In this document: positions 1 through 16,884 of the stretch, piece by piece
How the letters are laid out: each line of letters starts with the position of its first letter
How positions within the stretch are numbered: position 1 is the first letter of the stretch
Assembly (NCBI GenBank): GCA_000469685.2
Contig: LS997566.1
Span: 9,434,272-9,498,271, forward strand
Reading direction: 5' to 3'
Length of the DNA: 64,000 bases
Origin: Haemonchus contortus
Lineage: Eukaryota > Nematoda > Chromadorea > Rhabditida > Trichostrongylidae
Notes under the pieces: generated by a model
Seen by the model: only the letters and a program-made list of their open reading frames with translations
What the model was told of the DNA's origin: nothing
Database searches by the model: none
Made by a program: the position numbers and the translations under genes

Positions 1-687
1 AAAAGTAAGAAATGAGGCTAGGGGTAAGCCGGGCGACTCAACTGGTTTCAATTATATTCTGCGCCCAAATCTGTATCCCTTGAAGTATGTTGCTTTCAAA
101 AAACATGTCAATTATTGGATTTGATCTACTTTATGCCAGTAATTGATGAAGGGTTGTTTCCGAGATTTATTGTGTTCTGTTTTACATGTTGTTGGTTTTA
201 AACATGTCAAAATAAATAAATAAATGTTCGTCTCCTACATTAACAGCATTTAACAAGTAAAACTCAATTCCAGCAAAACTAGGGGGAATTTTAATGAGTA
301 CTCATAAAATGGTAAACAGGTAAACAATCCCTGATTCTGAAGGATAAGTAACACCATATTCAACTTCGTCCTTAACGTCATCATTTGAGACTTCTGCCAA
401 TGCTTGATCGAATCCCCTCATCAATTCCAGTACATTTCAAGACTGATTAAGTATTATTCAGTTGACTGAACACTGTAAGCATCAGGCGCGAAGCCAAATA
501 AACATCACAGCGCGATCTCATACTTTTGTAAGTGAGGCTAGAAGGCTCCGAACTGCCGTAAAGAAATTTAAAGGAGTAGTTGTCTTAATTGTCACAAAAG
601 AAATTTTGGTTAGAATTGAAAGTTGATGAGTAAACAATGCTGCCACTGTGACTGCAATTTCTCGTCGCATTAGTGATACTTAATTTT

Positions 688-1057
688 CTAAAGGGCCTGA
701 ACATCAACTACCTGAATGATGGCAAAGGCAAGAACCAAGCGGAAAATTCCTTTCAAAAATTGTCCATAAGGAGTTGTTGACCAGTAGTCCGTCTTCGTAT
801 TCTGAAAGTAAAATGAAGAGATAACATGTAGATAGTCAAAATGAAAAGGAAACAACATTAAATTCTACTGTCGCATATAAATACAAAATTCTATATCAAT
901 AATGCATGATAGAAGATAACTAACCATGGCTCTGTAAACCGCGTATGTTTCCCTTTTAGCTTTTCCAAACAGAAACAATTTTGGCTGGTTGTTGAGGTTG
1001 TCCCATTTGCCTTCACTGGCTAGCCGATTTACTTCTTTCCAAATTGCGTGTGCATCG
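688..1057 (-). CDS. 3' part of an unidentified small membrane-protein gene
   Basis: Two exons read on the minus strand. The first (1057-925) follows a TTTCTTTCAG acceptor and ends at ATG|GTTAGT. The second starts at 801 after ACTTTCAG and either continues to the TAG at 690-688 or is spliced at 712 (CAG|GTAGTT). The peptide contains DAHAIWKEVNRLASEGKWDN, then a Tyr/Trp-rich stretch (TDYWSTTPYGQFL), then a short hydrophobic segment (RLVLAFAII) that looks like a single transmembrane helix. A short soluble head plus one membrane helix would suit a mitochondrial inner-membrane accessory subunit, but I do not recognise the family and name no function. The 5' exons were not found; they may lie between 1.1 and 3.5 kb. 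Exon boundaries are fairly secure because both junctions are phase 0 and keep the frame open. Confidence 0.5.
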
Positions 1058-3769
1058 CTGAAAGAAACAATATGAGAAAAAAAAATCACTCATTCAATGA
1101 CGACCAGCACCACCGTAATCTTAGATTACAAATTGGGATTGCTTAAGAGAATTTCCTCTTCAGATATTTGAATAGAGCACGGAAGCCCTATCAAAAAAAC
1201 GGAACGGAGTCTTTTATCTATCAGCACTGAGGTATTTCGCCGGTATACTCAGAAATCAGCGAGCAGTGCTTTCAGGTGCAACATGAGATACATTTACAAA
1301 ACATCTTCCAACTGACGGCAATTACTGAGGAGTTACCTCACTGCCTAGAAAAATAGAGCTTCTCCAAAACTAATGACAAATGAGTTTACATTTCTCCCAC
1401 ATTCATGCCCTGACAGTGAACAGTGGTCGTGTTTTAGATCGAAACAATAAATGACAAATGAAATGAAATAGATTCTACTAAAAACTGACTGAGCTTTTGT
1501 CGAGGCCTGCCGAATTGGAATGCGAGGAACTATCCGAGAGAGCCCGGACATTTGGCACCCTGCAACGTATAGCAATTCAGTCACACGAGAATTGACTAGC
1601 GTACGGTTACGGATAATCTGAGGTGGTAGACACTGCAGTGCCTAGTTTAAAAAATCTGAAGTCGTTGGTCACCAACAACATAAACAAGCAAAACAAAAAT
1701 GGTCAAAAGTAATCAACAACAAGCTTCACAGCATGTACCAAAAATAAATTTCAAGAACTCGTCGTATTCGTACTTCTAAAGCTGAGCAACCGTTTGGGGT
1801 CGCAAGTAAGGTACAAAGCTTTGAGCTTTAATTCGATTATCTTTTTCTCATCTACTTTCCATTTCATAGCGTTTTCATCATATTAACACTAAAAAACATG
1901 AAGAAAGTGATCATGGGAAGAACAACTTCGCATTTCTCTTTTTTAGTACCCATTCGGCGTAGAAAACTAATAGTAGGCAGGAGCTTGTAATAATTTTAGC
2001 CAATGAGCTCATTCCTTAATCAGTCTTGACTGATTGTTTTTGGGAACCCCACTACAGATCCACAACCGTGATGGGTAGTGAAATTTCCCGACTAGACATA
2101 AAAGCACTTAAACAACCACCTCGCAGAGGTTTCCTTGATTTTGCAACCTTCTTAGGCAGCTTCAAACTCATTTATCAGCATTACTCAAATGTAATCCAGG
2201 AGGTGCCGCTACGGGCTCGAGACACGCCCAAAGGTTGCTGCGAGATGACATTGCAAGGACACCAGTGGGAGGAACACTTTGAACATAATTCTTTCGACCA
2301 GTATTCATAGCAGCAATGGGCATACTCATAGTACCAGCGTCGTGACACCCACGTCGGCACCTGTCGTCGATTGATGTCCCAAGTCGACGGAGCAGAAGGA
2401 ATGGGTAAAACTGGCAGACCTTGGTATGAGGGATTCATATTGCGAATAGAAGAGAGGAACGTTCACTCAATCCAAGAAGGGGTTCCAGCAAAATGAAGAA
2501 GAACCGATTTCTCGGAAATCCACACCGATCTGTTGAGTTAAAAACTTGAAAATTATAGTCAGATTACCGTGCTAGGCAAAAGGATGACTGAACATAGGAC
2601 AGCTGGTGTGGGTGGTTTAGTGGTTTATAACAGCTCCGGTGATAACGGAGTAAACTGTTTGATAACAGAAAATTGTGAGTGAATGTTACCACTATAACAA
2701 AGGAGAATAATGATAAATCTCTCATAGGATCAAATAAAGCTAAGTCTCGCTCCTGAAGCTGCTAAAGATAGAATGTGGACCGATTTAAGGCACTTCCGTC
2801 CGCTTCACCCCGACCCGTTTAGAGGCGGGTTGAGTGTGCCCACAGCCAAGTTATTGCGCTCCGAGATCCGTGAAATTCGAAATTTGCCCATTGCAGCTTA
2901 CTCAAGGGATATTTTTGGATTTAGATCCTGAAAGCCTGTAATCAATAGGTTCAGTTTTACAATTGGTCCAGCATTGCTATTCGGAGCCCTTACTTACTAA
3001 AAATACACAGCTAAAATCCCCTTTCGCTGCAAGTTAAAGTTACTACAGCCTGAAATTGAAATGCATGTGTAAACTTAATGTTAGCTGGGATCCTGGGCAT
3101 CCCATATTACAGCTTAGGATGAAAACACCTACCAAATGCTCAATATTAAAAAGATCTGGGACCAGATCGACTTATACGGGAACCTTAACGAAAAGTAAGC
3201 ATTGGACTGAACATTATTGACGGAGATTCCCACAACACCGGGAAGCTTACAGAATCTTGATTTTTGAAAGCGGCTGCATTCCGGTTTCGTAAATGCGTTG
3301 GAGCGCGTTATTCTCTACCTGCAGAACTGTTGCATAAAGATCCATGGTGGTGCTAGGGTTACGGGGTTTTTAGACTCACTACATGTTTTTTCCACATCAA
3401 TAGGTTTTAGTACTTTTTGCTGAGATTTTCGCTTCGTCTCCATCGTAACCTTTCAACTCTGGTTCGGTCCTAACGCCTTTTTTTTTAGATTTTTTGTTAT
3501 TACAGCCTTCTCGTTCTAATGAAGGTTGCAAGGTCACTCGTATTTCTTCGGATCTGTTTGAAGTGTTTTTCAAATTTTCTTGATGCAGATAAACATCACG
3601 CAGGACTTTTGGGAAAATGCTTCAAAATCAGTGCCCCGGAGGACAAAACTTAGTTGGAAGCAGCAACTCTTTATTCCAAATTCTCGTGATTTCTTCTATA
3701 TCTGTATCATTCATTTGTTGTGTGCTCTACACTGTTTGAACAGTTCTCTCTCTTACCAATTTTTTGCAG
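1058..3769. other. intergenic stretch without a convincing gene
   Basis: Apart from the doubtful minus-strand ORF at 2181-2438, I see no exon with good splice signals and coding composition. A GC-richer patch around 2780-2880 interrupts otherwise AT-rich sequence and looks like a repeat fragment. The 5' end of the minus-strand gene at 688-1057 and any promoter of the dcs-1/fre-1 unit must lie here. Confidence 0.4.
2181..2438 (-). CDS. unrecognised 85-codon ORF, Cys/Trp/Tyr-rich
   Basis: An ATG-initiated minus-strand frame with protein-like composition: a Pro-rich start (MNPSYQGLPVLPIPSAPS) followed by a Trp/Tyr/Cys-rich stretch (RRWYYEYAHCCYEYWSKELC). Neither a splice donor nor a partner exon could be fixed, and no family was recognised. 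The plus strand has an overlapping frame of similar length, so chance is possible. It could be one exon of a minus-strand gene that includes the exons at 688-1057. Confidence 0.2.
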   Translation of the reverse strand: MNPSYQGLPVLPIPSAPSTWDINRRQVPTWVSRRWYYEYAHCCYEYWSKELCSKCSSHWCPCNVISQQPLGVSRARSGTSWITFE

Positions 3770-3800
3770 GGTCTGAAGTCAGACTGATCAAGAAGTGGCG
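3763..3800 (+). promoter_or_regulatory. splice acceptor and short 5' leader of dcs-1
   Basis: The acceptor TTTTTTGCAG ends at 3769. The 31 nt that follow contain a TGA (3774-3776) in frame with the dcs-1 ATG at 3801. This exon therefore starts in 5' UTR, which fixes the start codon. The acceptor may receive a trans-spliced leader (SL1-type, expected for the first gene of a nematode operon) or an upstream non-coding exon; sequence alone cannot decide. Confidence 0.5.
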
Positions 3801-6014
3801 ATGAAGGGTGATGGAGAAAACGGTTCCGTTGCTACAGAAATAAGGGGAGCTCAAGGGAATGTCTCCGAAACCAAGGAAAATGCGGCACAGACATGGCTTA
3901 GAGCTGCCAAGTTCAAAGAAGTTCTGGGTTCCGATTCTAGTCATAAGGTAGGTGACGATTTTTTCCAGCATCTGAAATCTCCTCCAACATAGGCATCTTC
4001 GAAGGTTCTCCTCCAACATAGGCATCTTCGAAGGTTCTATCTTTTCAGTCAATCTGAAGATTACTGTTTTTAGTCACTTTTCATCCTTGTAGCCCATGAA
4101 AGCGGGGAACAGGGTGTGCTCCTCCTCAATAAGTCGCCATTTTCTGAGAATGTCGAGGATATCGCTGCTCTAATTGAATCGGCTGAGCTTTCCGAGATAA
4201 TGAAGAATGACATATTCGGCAGCTACGACGTCATTATACCCTCAAAACTGAACCGTAAGTGATTTTATCTTTAAAAATTGGAAGAAAATTCAAGTTCCGT
4301 TCTCTTTCTCTGAAGCGTTTAATGGAGTAATAAATTTGAGTAAGCATGTTAATTTGATCCTATTCGGATTTCAATGGCATAATAATATCAGCTGTTCGCA
4401 GTAGAAAGGATAATTTTTGGTAATATTATCGCTGCGTCGATTTCAGTGGTGAAATCTACACTAATATACCCTGCGAATGAAAAAGTAATAGCGAAGTATC
4501 GTCAAGAAGAGAAGTACATCATTCATGAAACGGCTGAAGATTATAATACTATCACTGTTGAATATATCAAGAAGTATCAAATGGATCTGAAGGTGAAACT
4601 TGCTTCTAATTCCTGCTCTTCATATGATTTTCTACTAGTACTCCAAAGTTGTTTGAGACTTGTCACGGGTAACATTATGGAGCATTCCTTTGCTAAGTTA
4701 TGAGGTTGAGAATTCCAATGTGAAGGTAAACCCCTAATGAGGTACTGAAAGTCGTAAAATCTTTCCAAGGGCTAGGTTTACTAGGAGAGGAAAAATAGTG
4801 AGTAATAATTACATCAACGAGCTTTTCAACAACCAAATTTGCTCCGTCTTCATTGCCGCCCTTCATTCCTTTTTCTGAAGCTCACAATAAGTCCTATGAC
4901 TTTGTTTTTTGCTGTACTAACTCTTGCTACTCGATTTCTACTCATATTTACTTCTACTGAAACTAAAGGCAGAACGATAGGTTAGGGCATGATCCATATT
5001 TACCTGTTTTGATCTATCTTCATCGCTTTGTTGTCGAGTAGAGCTCAAGTTCTTTGATGGTAAAAAGTGTGATTGTTGGTAACTCTCTACGACTGAAACA
5101 TTTATTTCAGTGGCTTCATAACGTCTTATCAAAGGAATCTGAAGCTGAAAGGATAATTTTTGAAGATCCAGATCCACATAATGGTTTTATTTTATCTCCC
5201 GATATCAAATGGGATGGCACTTCGATGGAAAACCTTTACGTTTTGGCAATGATTCACCGAAATGGCGTCCGATCAATACGGCGAGTTTTAGAGGTGTATG
5301 GAAGTACTCAAGATGGGAAACAGGATTATTCCATATAATTGAGAAATCTAATAAAATAAAAAAGAGATGTAAAACGCTCAAAAAGGACCTGTTGATTCGA
5401 ACACGATAACTGAGATCACTTTGACTTTTCTAATATTTGTTTAGTTCTCATTCCCAATTCGGTTTCAGAGATCTAACCGCAGATGACCTACCACTGTTGG
5501 AGAATGTTCGCTCCAAATCATTGTCAGCTATAAAGGAAAAGTATGGGGTCCGGCCTGATCAAATCCGTGCCTATTTCCATTACCAACCGTGTTTCTATCA
5601 TCTCCACATACACTTTGTAAGGTGAAGTTTTCGATAAGTTGCGCTTTGCTTTTAATTATCGAGGTTCTCGTTTTCGAGCGAGGAATATTATAGAATTATA
5701 GCTACAATGTTTAACCCTCTTTCCATTTCTCAAATTTTTTCGTTTATTTTGAAGTTTCCGCTTCAAATATAAATACATAGAACGGTTCGATTATTAGATA
5801 AATTATATGTAATTGATTATGTTCAAATAATTCATTCAGTTTGAAATACGACGCACCTGCCAGTACAACTCTGGCTGCAGTTCTCCTTGATGACGTTATC
5901 AACAATCTAAAGATCGCGTCAGACTACTACAAAAGGGCCACGCTGACGTTTGCGAGAAAGCGATCTGATAAGCTTTTGGAAATGTTCAGGGAAGCTGGTC
6001 GTTGTGAACCATGA
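3801..6014 (+). CDS. dcs-1: scavenger m7GpppX diphosphatase (DCPS/DCS-1), HIT family
   Basis: Hydrolyses the m7GpppN cap dinucleotide left after 3'-5' mRNA decay, releasing m7GMP. Six exons join in frame: 3801-3947, 4074-4254, 4447-4592, 5111-5280, 5469-5621, 5840-6014, giving 323 residues (human DCPS has 337). The N-terminal domain includes LRAAKFKEVLGSDS, PFSENVEDIAALIESAEL and KNDIFGSY. The cap-binding hinge region has STLIYPANEKVIAKY and FEDPDPHNGFILSPDIKW. The C-terminal catalytic domain has DLTADDLPLLENV, IRAYFHYQPCFYHLHIHFV with the histidine-triad HxHxHxx, and YDAP..LLDDVINNL. Intron 4 must use a GC donor (CG|GCGAGT at 5281); no GT donor keeps the frame. Intron 1 contains a perfect 29-bp tandem duplication. 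The fre-1 gene starts 304 bp downstream. The family call is secure; start supported by an upstream in-frame stop. Confidence 0.95.
3979..4036. repeat. perfect 29-bp tandem duplication in dcs-1 intron 1
   Basis: The unit beginning CTCCTCCAACATAGGCATCT occurs twice head to tail (3979-4007 and 4008-4036) without mismatch, implying recent slippage or an assembly duplication. It lies wholly inside intron 1. Confidence 0.9.
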
Positions 6015-6318
6015 GCGTTCTATTATTACTGTTAACACGTTGACATTCTACCTGTGAATTCTAGAGAAATCAAGGAATCGTTAATTATTTCTCTTGGTTA
6101 ACTAGCATGTAACCTCTTATTGAGTATCTCATGATCTTGATATTGTTTACTTAACATAAATAAATGTGGTTCTTTCTGTTATCTGTGTATCATATATACA
6201 CGATCTTCTACGGAGGATGTATTTCTTTCTGTTTATTGTTTATCCAAGTTATAGATGCGACGAAGTTTTTCAAAGTGGAGATTTTCATGAACCCTTGAGC
6301 AGCCCAAGCTGAAGAACA
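6015..6318 (+). promoter_or_regulatory. dcs-1/fre-1 intercistronic region: poly(A) signal and likely trans-splice acceptor
   Basis: Contains AATAAA at 6159-6164, about 145 nt after the dcs-1 stop, then U-rich sequence (TTCTTTCTG motifs), then an acceptor-like TTTTTCAAAG ending at 6275, 43 nt before the fre-1 ATG. This poly(A) signal, U-rich stretch and acceptor within about 300 bp is the layout of a nematode operon, where the downstream message is trans-spliced. A very short upstream ORF (ATG AAC CCT TGA) lies in the proposed leader. Confidence 0.55.
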
Positions 6319-11852
<5,534 letters not shown>

Positions 11853-12007
11853 TTTATCGGTGCAGATCTTATTGTGATTGCCATATCCTGTTTAGAAACA
11901 ACCGGTGATAATTATGGTGTTATGGTAATATCCAGATATTGTTGTTTGGGTGCTGATTGCATGCTTTAGGCATAGGCATAGAGTTATTGTCTAGAGAGTA
12001 TAGCATA

Positions 12008-12514
12008 GATTATCATATCAAAAGTATTCGGCCCACTTTAACTTGCCATAACTTTTTCCCAGTGGAGCGAATCGCATGAAATTTAGATATGTTTAACTGA
12101 AGCATACGTCACACTATCCAACACTATTTGACTGCAGAACTTCCATATCCACATACCAATGGGGAGGTGTTCTAGACTATGCTGAAAGCAAGTTTGTGAC
12201 GTCTGCACTTATTCGAACCTTATGTACGTTCTTCTTCTCTTCCTGATTCGGCGCTCGCACACTTTGGACATGGCAAATGGGAAGAAATCCTAGAAGCCCC
12301 CATGTCTAAAATTCCGGTTGGCTTTGATTTCAAGCTCTTTGGAATATTTGGATTATTTGGCACGATCACATTGCAGGTTGATAGTGTTAAATATTCACAA
12401 TACACCAATGCTACACATATTGAAATTTCGTTTGATTAGATCCAGTAGGAAAGGAGTGATGTCTGAAAATCACAACTGAAGAAGTATTCCGCCGAATACT
12501 TTTGAGCGCTACTG
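12008..12514. mobile_element. Tc1/mariner-type MITE, copy 1
   Basis: About 507 bp, homologous along its length to 16376-16882. The right end GAGCGCTACTG is followed by TA. The left end is decayed (ATCATATCAAAAGTATTCGG against CAGTAGCGCTCAAAAGTATT in copy 2). There is no transposase ORF, so it would have moved in trans. It lies between fre-1 and the CAP gene. Confidence 0.7.
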
Positions 12515-12608
12515 TATATATAGTTAGTTATAAAACTGAATCGATTTGTGATTAGATTATGAATGTGTGACTTTCAGGAACGTCTTCAGTTGTTATCTTG
12601 CCTAAAAA

Positions 12609-12855
12609 CGCCGCTAGTAGTGATCTAGTTACGAGACTAGAAAGAGAGTAAATTGGTGACTGACAAAACTTTGTAATTTGTACGATTTTCCCTTGCAAAG
12701 CACTTCGAGTCTTCATGAACTATGGTCAGTATGAGGAAAAGTCTGGAACAAATCATAAGTTCTTGTTAAAAAAAGTACCACACAAAGTTACATTCCAACT
12801 ACAAATTACAAATTTACTCTCTTCTAGTTTCGTAACTAGATCACTACTATCAAAA
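12609..12855. mobile_element. palindromic MITE-like element
   Basis: Inverted arms: TAGTAGTGATCTAGTTACGA with following bases to about 12650, matched in reverse complement at about 12815-12853 (TCGTAACTAGATCACTACTA). The arms are about 40 bp with few mismatches around a centre of roughly 160 bp. No coding potential. Family and target duplication not identified. Confidence 0.55.
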
Positions 12856-13287
12856 AATTGAGAAATAGGGAGTAAAACTACAAGGTAAGGATTTGTAGGC
12901 ACCACACATTAAAAGAAGGACAGGAGCTAGTGGTTTTCTGAGAACTTTTCACGATTTGATCTTGGTGCATGAAAAATTTGAAGCCCTTTTTCTACTTCTT
13001 TGGAAGATCATTTTTTGTTGTTATGAATTAGGGTGCCTTTTCTCTTCCAAACCAAAGCGAGTGTTGCAATGTGTCCATAACTGCAACGTGACTTCCCAAT
13101 TGGCTCGAACTCCTTCCCCATCTAATCCAGAAATCATTGTAAAATCAATAAATGTCAAAATAACGAACTATTGCAACAGCCATTATGTCTCTTGTTATTT
13201 ACACAGACTGAGCCTTTAAAGTTACATCAAGGGCCGGGCCATATAAAAGGGTCAGGAGTATGGGAAGCATCAGTATCCAGAGCTAAA

Positions 13288-15778
13288 ATGCTCTTATTCA
13301 TCGCATTAGCTTGCCTAGTAAGTTGGAATACCTTAGTCTTAAAATATATACAGAACAAAATATGAATATGAATGTTGAAATATGAACTATACTAAATACT
13401 TTCAGGTGCTGCAACCTGTATCAGGGAGAGCTGGTAATTGTTTTTCAAGTGCCCCAGAAATTTCGTATAATTTCGGATCGATAATAAGGTAAATCGTTGC
13501 AGTGAAACCCGAGGAAACTTCTGCTGACCTGAGGGCCAAAAGATCATTTGACGACTCCTTTGAAGAGACCACAGTGAGCCCAACTGAGGATAATGATGAA
13601 GAACCAATGGAGGGAGTGTTTGTAGATGATGACCAAGATGAAGAAACCACGGAGAGCCCAGACGAAGAAGATACAGAAGAATCTTCGACAGAGTCTTCCG
13701 AAGATTCTGATGAGGTCACGGAGAATCCAACTGAGGAGGATGCAAAGGATTCTTCAGAAGATTCATTAGAAGGCGTTGATGAAGATGAAAACGCTGCAGA
13801 GAGCTCATCTGATGCCGAAGAGCCTTCAAGTGAATCTTCTGATGATACCACCGAGGAGCCCGAAGGTGATTCGTCCGAAGACGCAACAGAGGATCCAACT
13901 GAAGATGCTACGAAACCATTAGATGACAATGCCGAGGAGGCAAAAGATGATTCTTCAGAAGAAACCGCAGAGAGCTCAGTTAAGGATGATGCCGACGAAT
14001 CTCCAGAAGAGTCCTCAGAAGAAGTAGCTGAAAAATCCGAAGAAGATTCATCTGATGAGACATCAAGAAGCCGAAACGAGGAGGATGACGACGAACCATC
14101 AGAGGATTCGTATGGAGACCTTGACGAAAATGAAGAAACCGCAGAGAGTTCACTCGAAGAGGATAGTGACAATTCGTCAGAAAGTTCTTCCGAGGACGCT
14201 ACCGAAGAAGCAGATGAAGATTCCCCCAAACAAACGACAGAGAGCTCAGCTGAGAGGGATGCCGAGGAACCTTCAGAAGAATCTTTTGATGACACTAACG
14301 AAGAGCCCGAAAATGATTCTTACGAAGAAGCTACAGAGAGCCAAACAGAGGAGGATGTCGAGGAATCTTCTGAAGAGTCTTCAGATGACGTGACCGAAAA
14401 ATCAGAAGGAGATTCTCCTGAAGAGAATACGAAGAGCCGAAATGAGGAAGATGACGATGAGCCGTCAGAAGAATCTTTTGAAGACGCTGACGAAGATGAA
14501 AACTCCGCAGATGGTTTGTCTGAAGAGATGCCGAGGACGCTGCTGAGGAGTCCGATGAAGATTCTTCTGAAGAAACGGCAGAGAAGCCAGCAGAGGAGGA
14601 TTCCGAAGAAGACGAAGAGAAGCCCGAAGGAGATTCATCTGAATAGACAACAGAGAGCCGAAATGAGGAAGATGGCGATGAACCGTCGGAGGATTCGTTT
14701 GAAGATGCTGACGAAGATGAAGCACCCAAAGGAAAGCGCAAGTCAAAGGGAATGACCGCAAAGACTTCGAAAGGCAAACAAGGTTCAGATGTTTTGCAGT
14801 TATCTCTTTGCTAACTCTAGCTTTTGTGAATTCCTTTTTCAGTCGCTCACTGTTCTTCTCAAAGCGAAATGACAGATAAAGTAAGGCAGGTGTTCCTTGA
14901 CAAGCACAATGAATACCGGTAAATTTCACCACAAAATCGATTATGTTGATCGTGACTGTGTGATGAAAGTTCACTCGATTTTCCAGATCGCTTGTTGCTA
15001 AAGGAGAAGCTAAAGATGCATTCGGTGGAAATGCCCCCAAAGCCACAAAAATGTCTATGCTGGTAAGACTGCTTTGTTTTGTATAATTATGCTCGTAGTG
15101 GCCAACGAAATACTGATAGTCAATCAAACACGACATGCCTAACCAATTAGGACCGGATGCGAAGGGTTTGAAATTCATTACAGACCTACGATTGCGGTAT
15201 TGAGTCGAAAGCACTGAAGTGGATAAAAAAGTGTGTCTACGAATCATCGCATTTGGATAAGTCATTAAATCTGGGAGAAAATTTATATATGTTATATGAT
15301 CCCCATGTGGACAAGGCGAAGGCTGCCAATGTGGTAAGACATCTATAAGGGGAAGAGCTGCGAGATGAAAACCAAGTAGCTTTATTCCAGAGCTCTTCAG
15401 CTTGGTTCAGCTCATTGCAAATTGTTGGTGTTGGTCCGGCAAATGTCTTCACTAGAGACGTTCTCTACCGAGGTGCTGGTCACTACACCCAGGTGAGGTT
15501 ATCTGTAATTTCGCTGCAACAATATTCAGTACTGATTCACCACTGATTCAGATGGTGTGGCAAAAGACTCGCAAGCTCGGATGCGCAGTGGTATCGTGTA
15601 ACAGCATGACTTTAATAGGCTGTCTGTACAACCCGAGGTAAGAGCACTCTTTTGAAGCATGAGCCTTTTTCTAATTGCAATTTTCAGGGGCAACATCCAA
15701 GGAGAGCTCATTTATGAGATGTGAGAGCCATGCACGGGCTGCGCTTGCAGTAAAGATGAAGGTCTCTGTAATGTGTAG
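13288..15778 (+). pseudogene. CAP (SCP/TAPS, ASP-like) secreted protein with acidic N-terminal domain, disrupted
   Basis: Nine exons on the plus strand: 13288-13317, 13406-13433, 13503-14782, 14843-14918, 14987-15062, 15184-15333, 15391-15492, 15552-15637, 15688 onward. Exons 1-2 encode a signal peptide (MLLFIALACLVLQPVSG). Exon 3 is a long Ser/Glu/Asp/Thr-rich repeat of over 400 codons. Exons 4-9 encode a CAP domain: DKHNEYR, NLGENLYMLY, a GHYTQ/MVW junction across exons 7-8, and CLYNPRGN. Three lesions are visible. A missing base near 14527-14530 switches the acidic frame to a basic one. A TAG interrupts the restored frame at about 14644-14646. A TGA at 15722-15724 falls where CAP proteins usually have Gly-x-Pro-Cys; the frame stays open beyond it for 17 codons, four of them Cys, to a TAG at 15776-15778. 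AATAAA follows at 15793. Splice sites look intact, so the decay is recent or some lesions are assembly errors. Confidence 0.8.
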
Positions 15779-15792
15779 CAGCTGCATCAATG

Positions 15793-15798
15793 AATAAA
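15793..15798 (+). terminator. poly(A) signal of the CAP gene
   Basis: AATAAA lies 15 nt after the distal in-frame TAG of the CAP gene, consistent with its original 3' end and with translation having once run through the TGA at 15722. Confidence 0.6.
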
Positions 15799-16375
15799 CT
15801 TCCTCAACAGACTAGGAGTTCCATTCAGTGCGTCATGATATACATATAATGTTCTGCAGCTCAACTTTGAAAATGCAAAAACATATATCCTCACGAAATG
15901 CAGCAGCAGATTTCTCCGTTGCGTGGGAATCCTGATCGTCACGTTGTTGCTATTATTACTACTCAGGAAGAACCTGTCTGCCTGTCAGTCTGTCGTCTAA
16001 CTAGCTGACTGACTGACTGAATGACAAGCTGAATGAGTGTCTGTCTGCCTGCCGCCTTCTGCTGTTTTGTTATGGAACTCGGTACTACCTGAAGAAGCGC
16101 TTGGAGAGGTCGTACTAAGCTCGAGATGGGTAGGGCGCATATGCTGTGCTGGCCAAAGCCTCTGCACAGGGGCTGCGTGACATGTACCAGAGGGATAAGT
16201 ACACATTGGTCTCCAGTTCTGGTTCATTACTAGATATGCTCGGAGTGCATGTGTATATGGAACATTCATACCATTGCATACCATTGAATGAACCATTCTA
16301 GATCATAGACATGCGGCCGCAAACGATTTTTCTCTTCCTAAGCCTCAGGTTACGCTGCGATGGATATACGATATA
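15799..16375. other. non-coding spacer with degenerate tetranucleotide repeats
   Basis: Contains a CTGT/CTGA-rich low-complexity patch at about 15975-16055. The short minus-strand ORF across it has repeat-driven composition and no splice context. No gene seen. Confidence 0.5.
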
Positions 16376-16882
16376 CAGTAGCGCTCAAAAGTATTCGGTC
16401 AACTTTAAACTGCCCTAACTTTTTTCCCAGTGGAGCAAAACACATAAGATTTTGATATGTTTAGCTGAAGCATAATTTGCACTGTCCAACACTACTTGAC
16501 TGCAAAACAGCCATATCCTCATGTCAATGGGGAGGCGTTTGTAGAAGTGCTGAAAGCAAGTTTGTGACGTCTGCAGTTATTCCGACCTTATGTACGTTTT
16601 TCTTCTCTTCTGGGTTCCACACTAGTGCTCGTATACGTAAGGCATGGCAAAAAGGAAAGGACCCCTAGAAAGACCACCATTCGTATTTTCAGTTGATTTT
16701 TTGTTCAAGCCCTTTTGGATATCTGGAACATGATCTGATTGCAGCCTAATAGTGGTAAATATTCACACTACACCAATGCTACACATATTGAAATTTCGTT
16801 TGATTAGATCCAGTAGGAAAGGAGTTATGACTGAAAAGTACGAGTTAGGAAGCATTCCGCCGGATACTTCTGAGCGCTACTG
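16376..16882. mobile_element. Tc1/mariner-type MITE, copy 2 (intact ends)
   Basis: 507 bp flanked by TA on both sides (16374-16375 and 16883-16884). Terminal inverted repeats: left CAGTAGCGCTCAAAAGTATT, right in reverse complement CAGTAGCGCTCAGAAGTATC, then CGG on both. TA flanks and CAGT termini are typical of Tc1/mariner elements. No transposase is encoded. Its homologue lies at 12008-12514. Confidence 0.8.
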
Positions 16883-16884
16883 TA

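Noticed and set aside
13402..14295. 297-codon minus-strand Ser-rich ORF opposite the CAP gene
   Set aside because: It is the antisense of the GAA/GAT/TCT-rich acidic repeat on the plus strand. The plus strand has signal peptide, splice sites and a downstream CAP domain; the minus strand has none.
14512..14646. An intron (GTTTGT...GAATAG) that would remove the frameshift and TAG in the acidic domain
   Set aside because: Joining at these sites gives a frame that stops a few codons later and does not lead into the CAP exons, so it does not rescue the gene.
15722..15724. TGA as a selenocysteine codon
   Set aside because: The family has Gly at this position, no SECIS-like element was noticed, and nematodes use selenocysteine almost only in thioredoxin reductase. 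A nonsense mutation is simpler.
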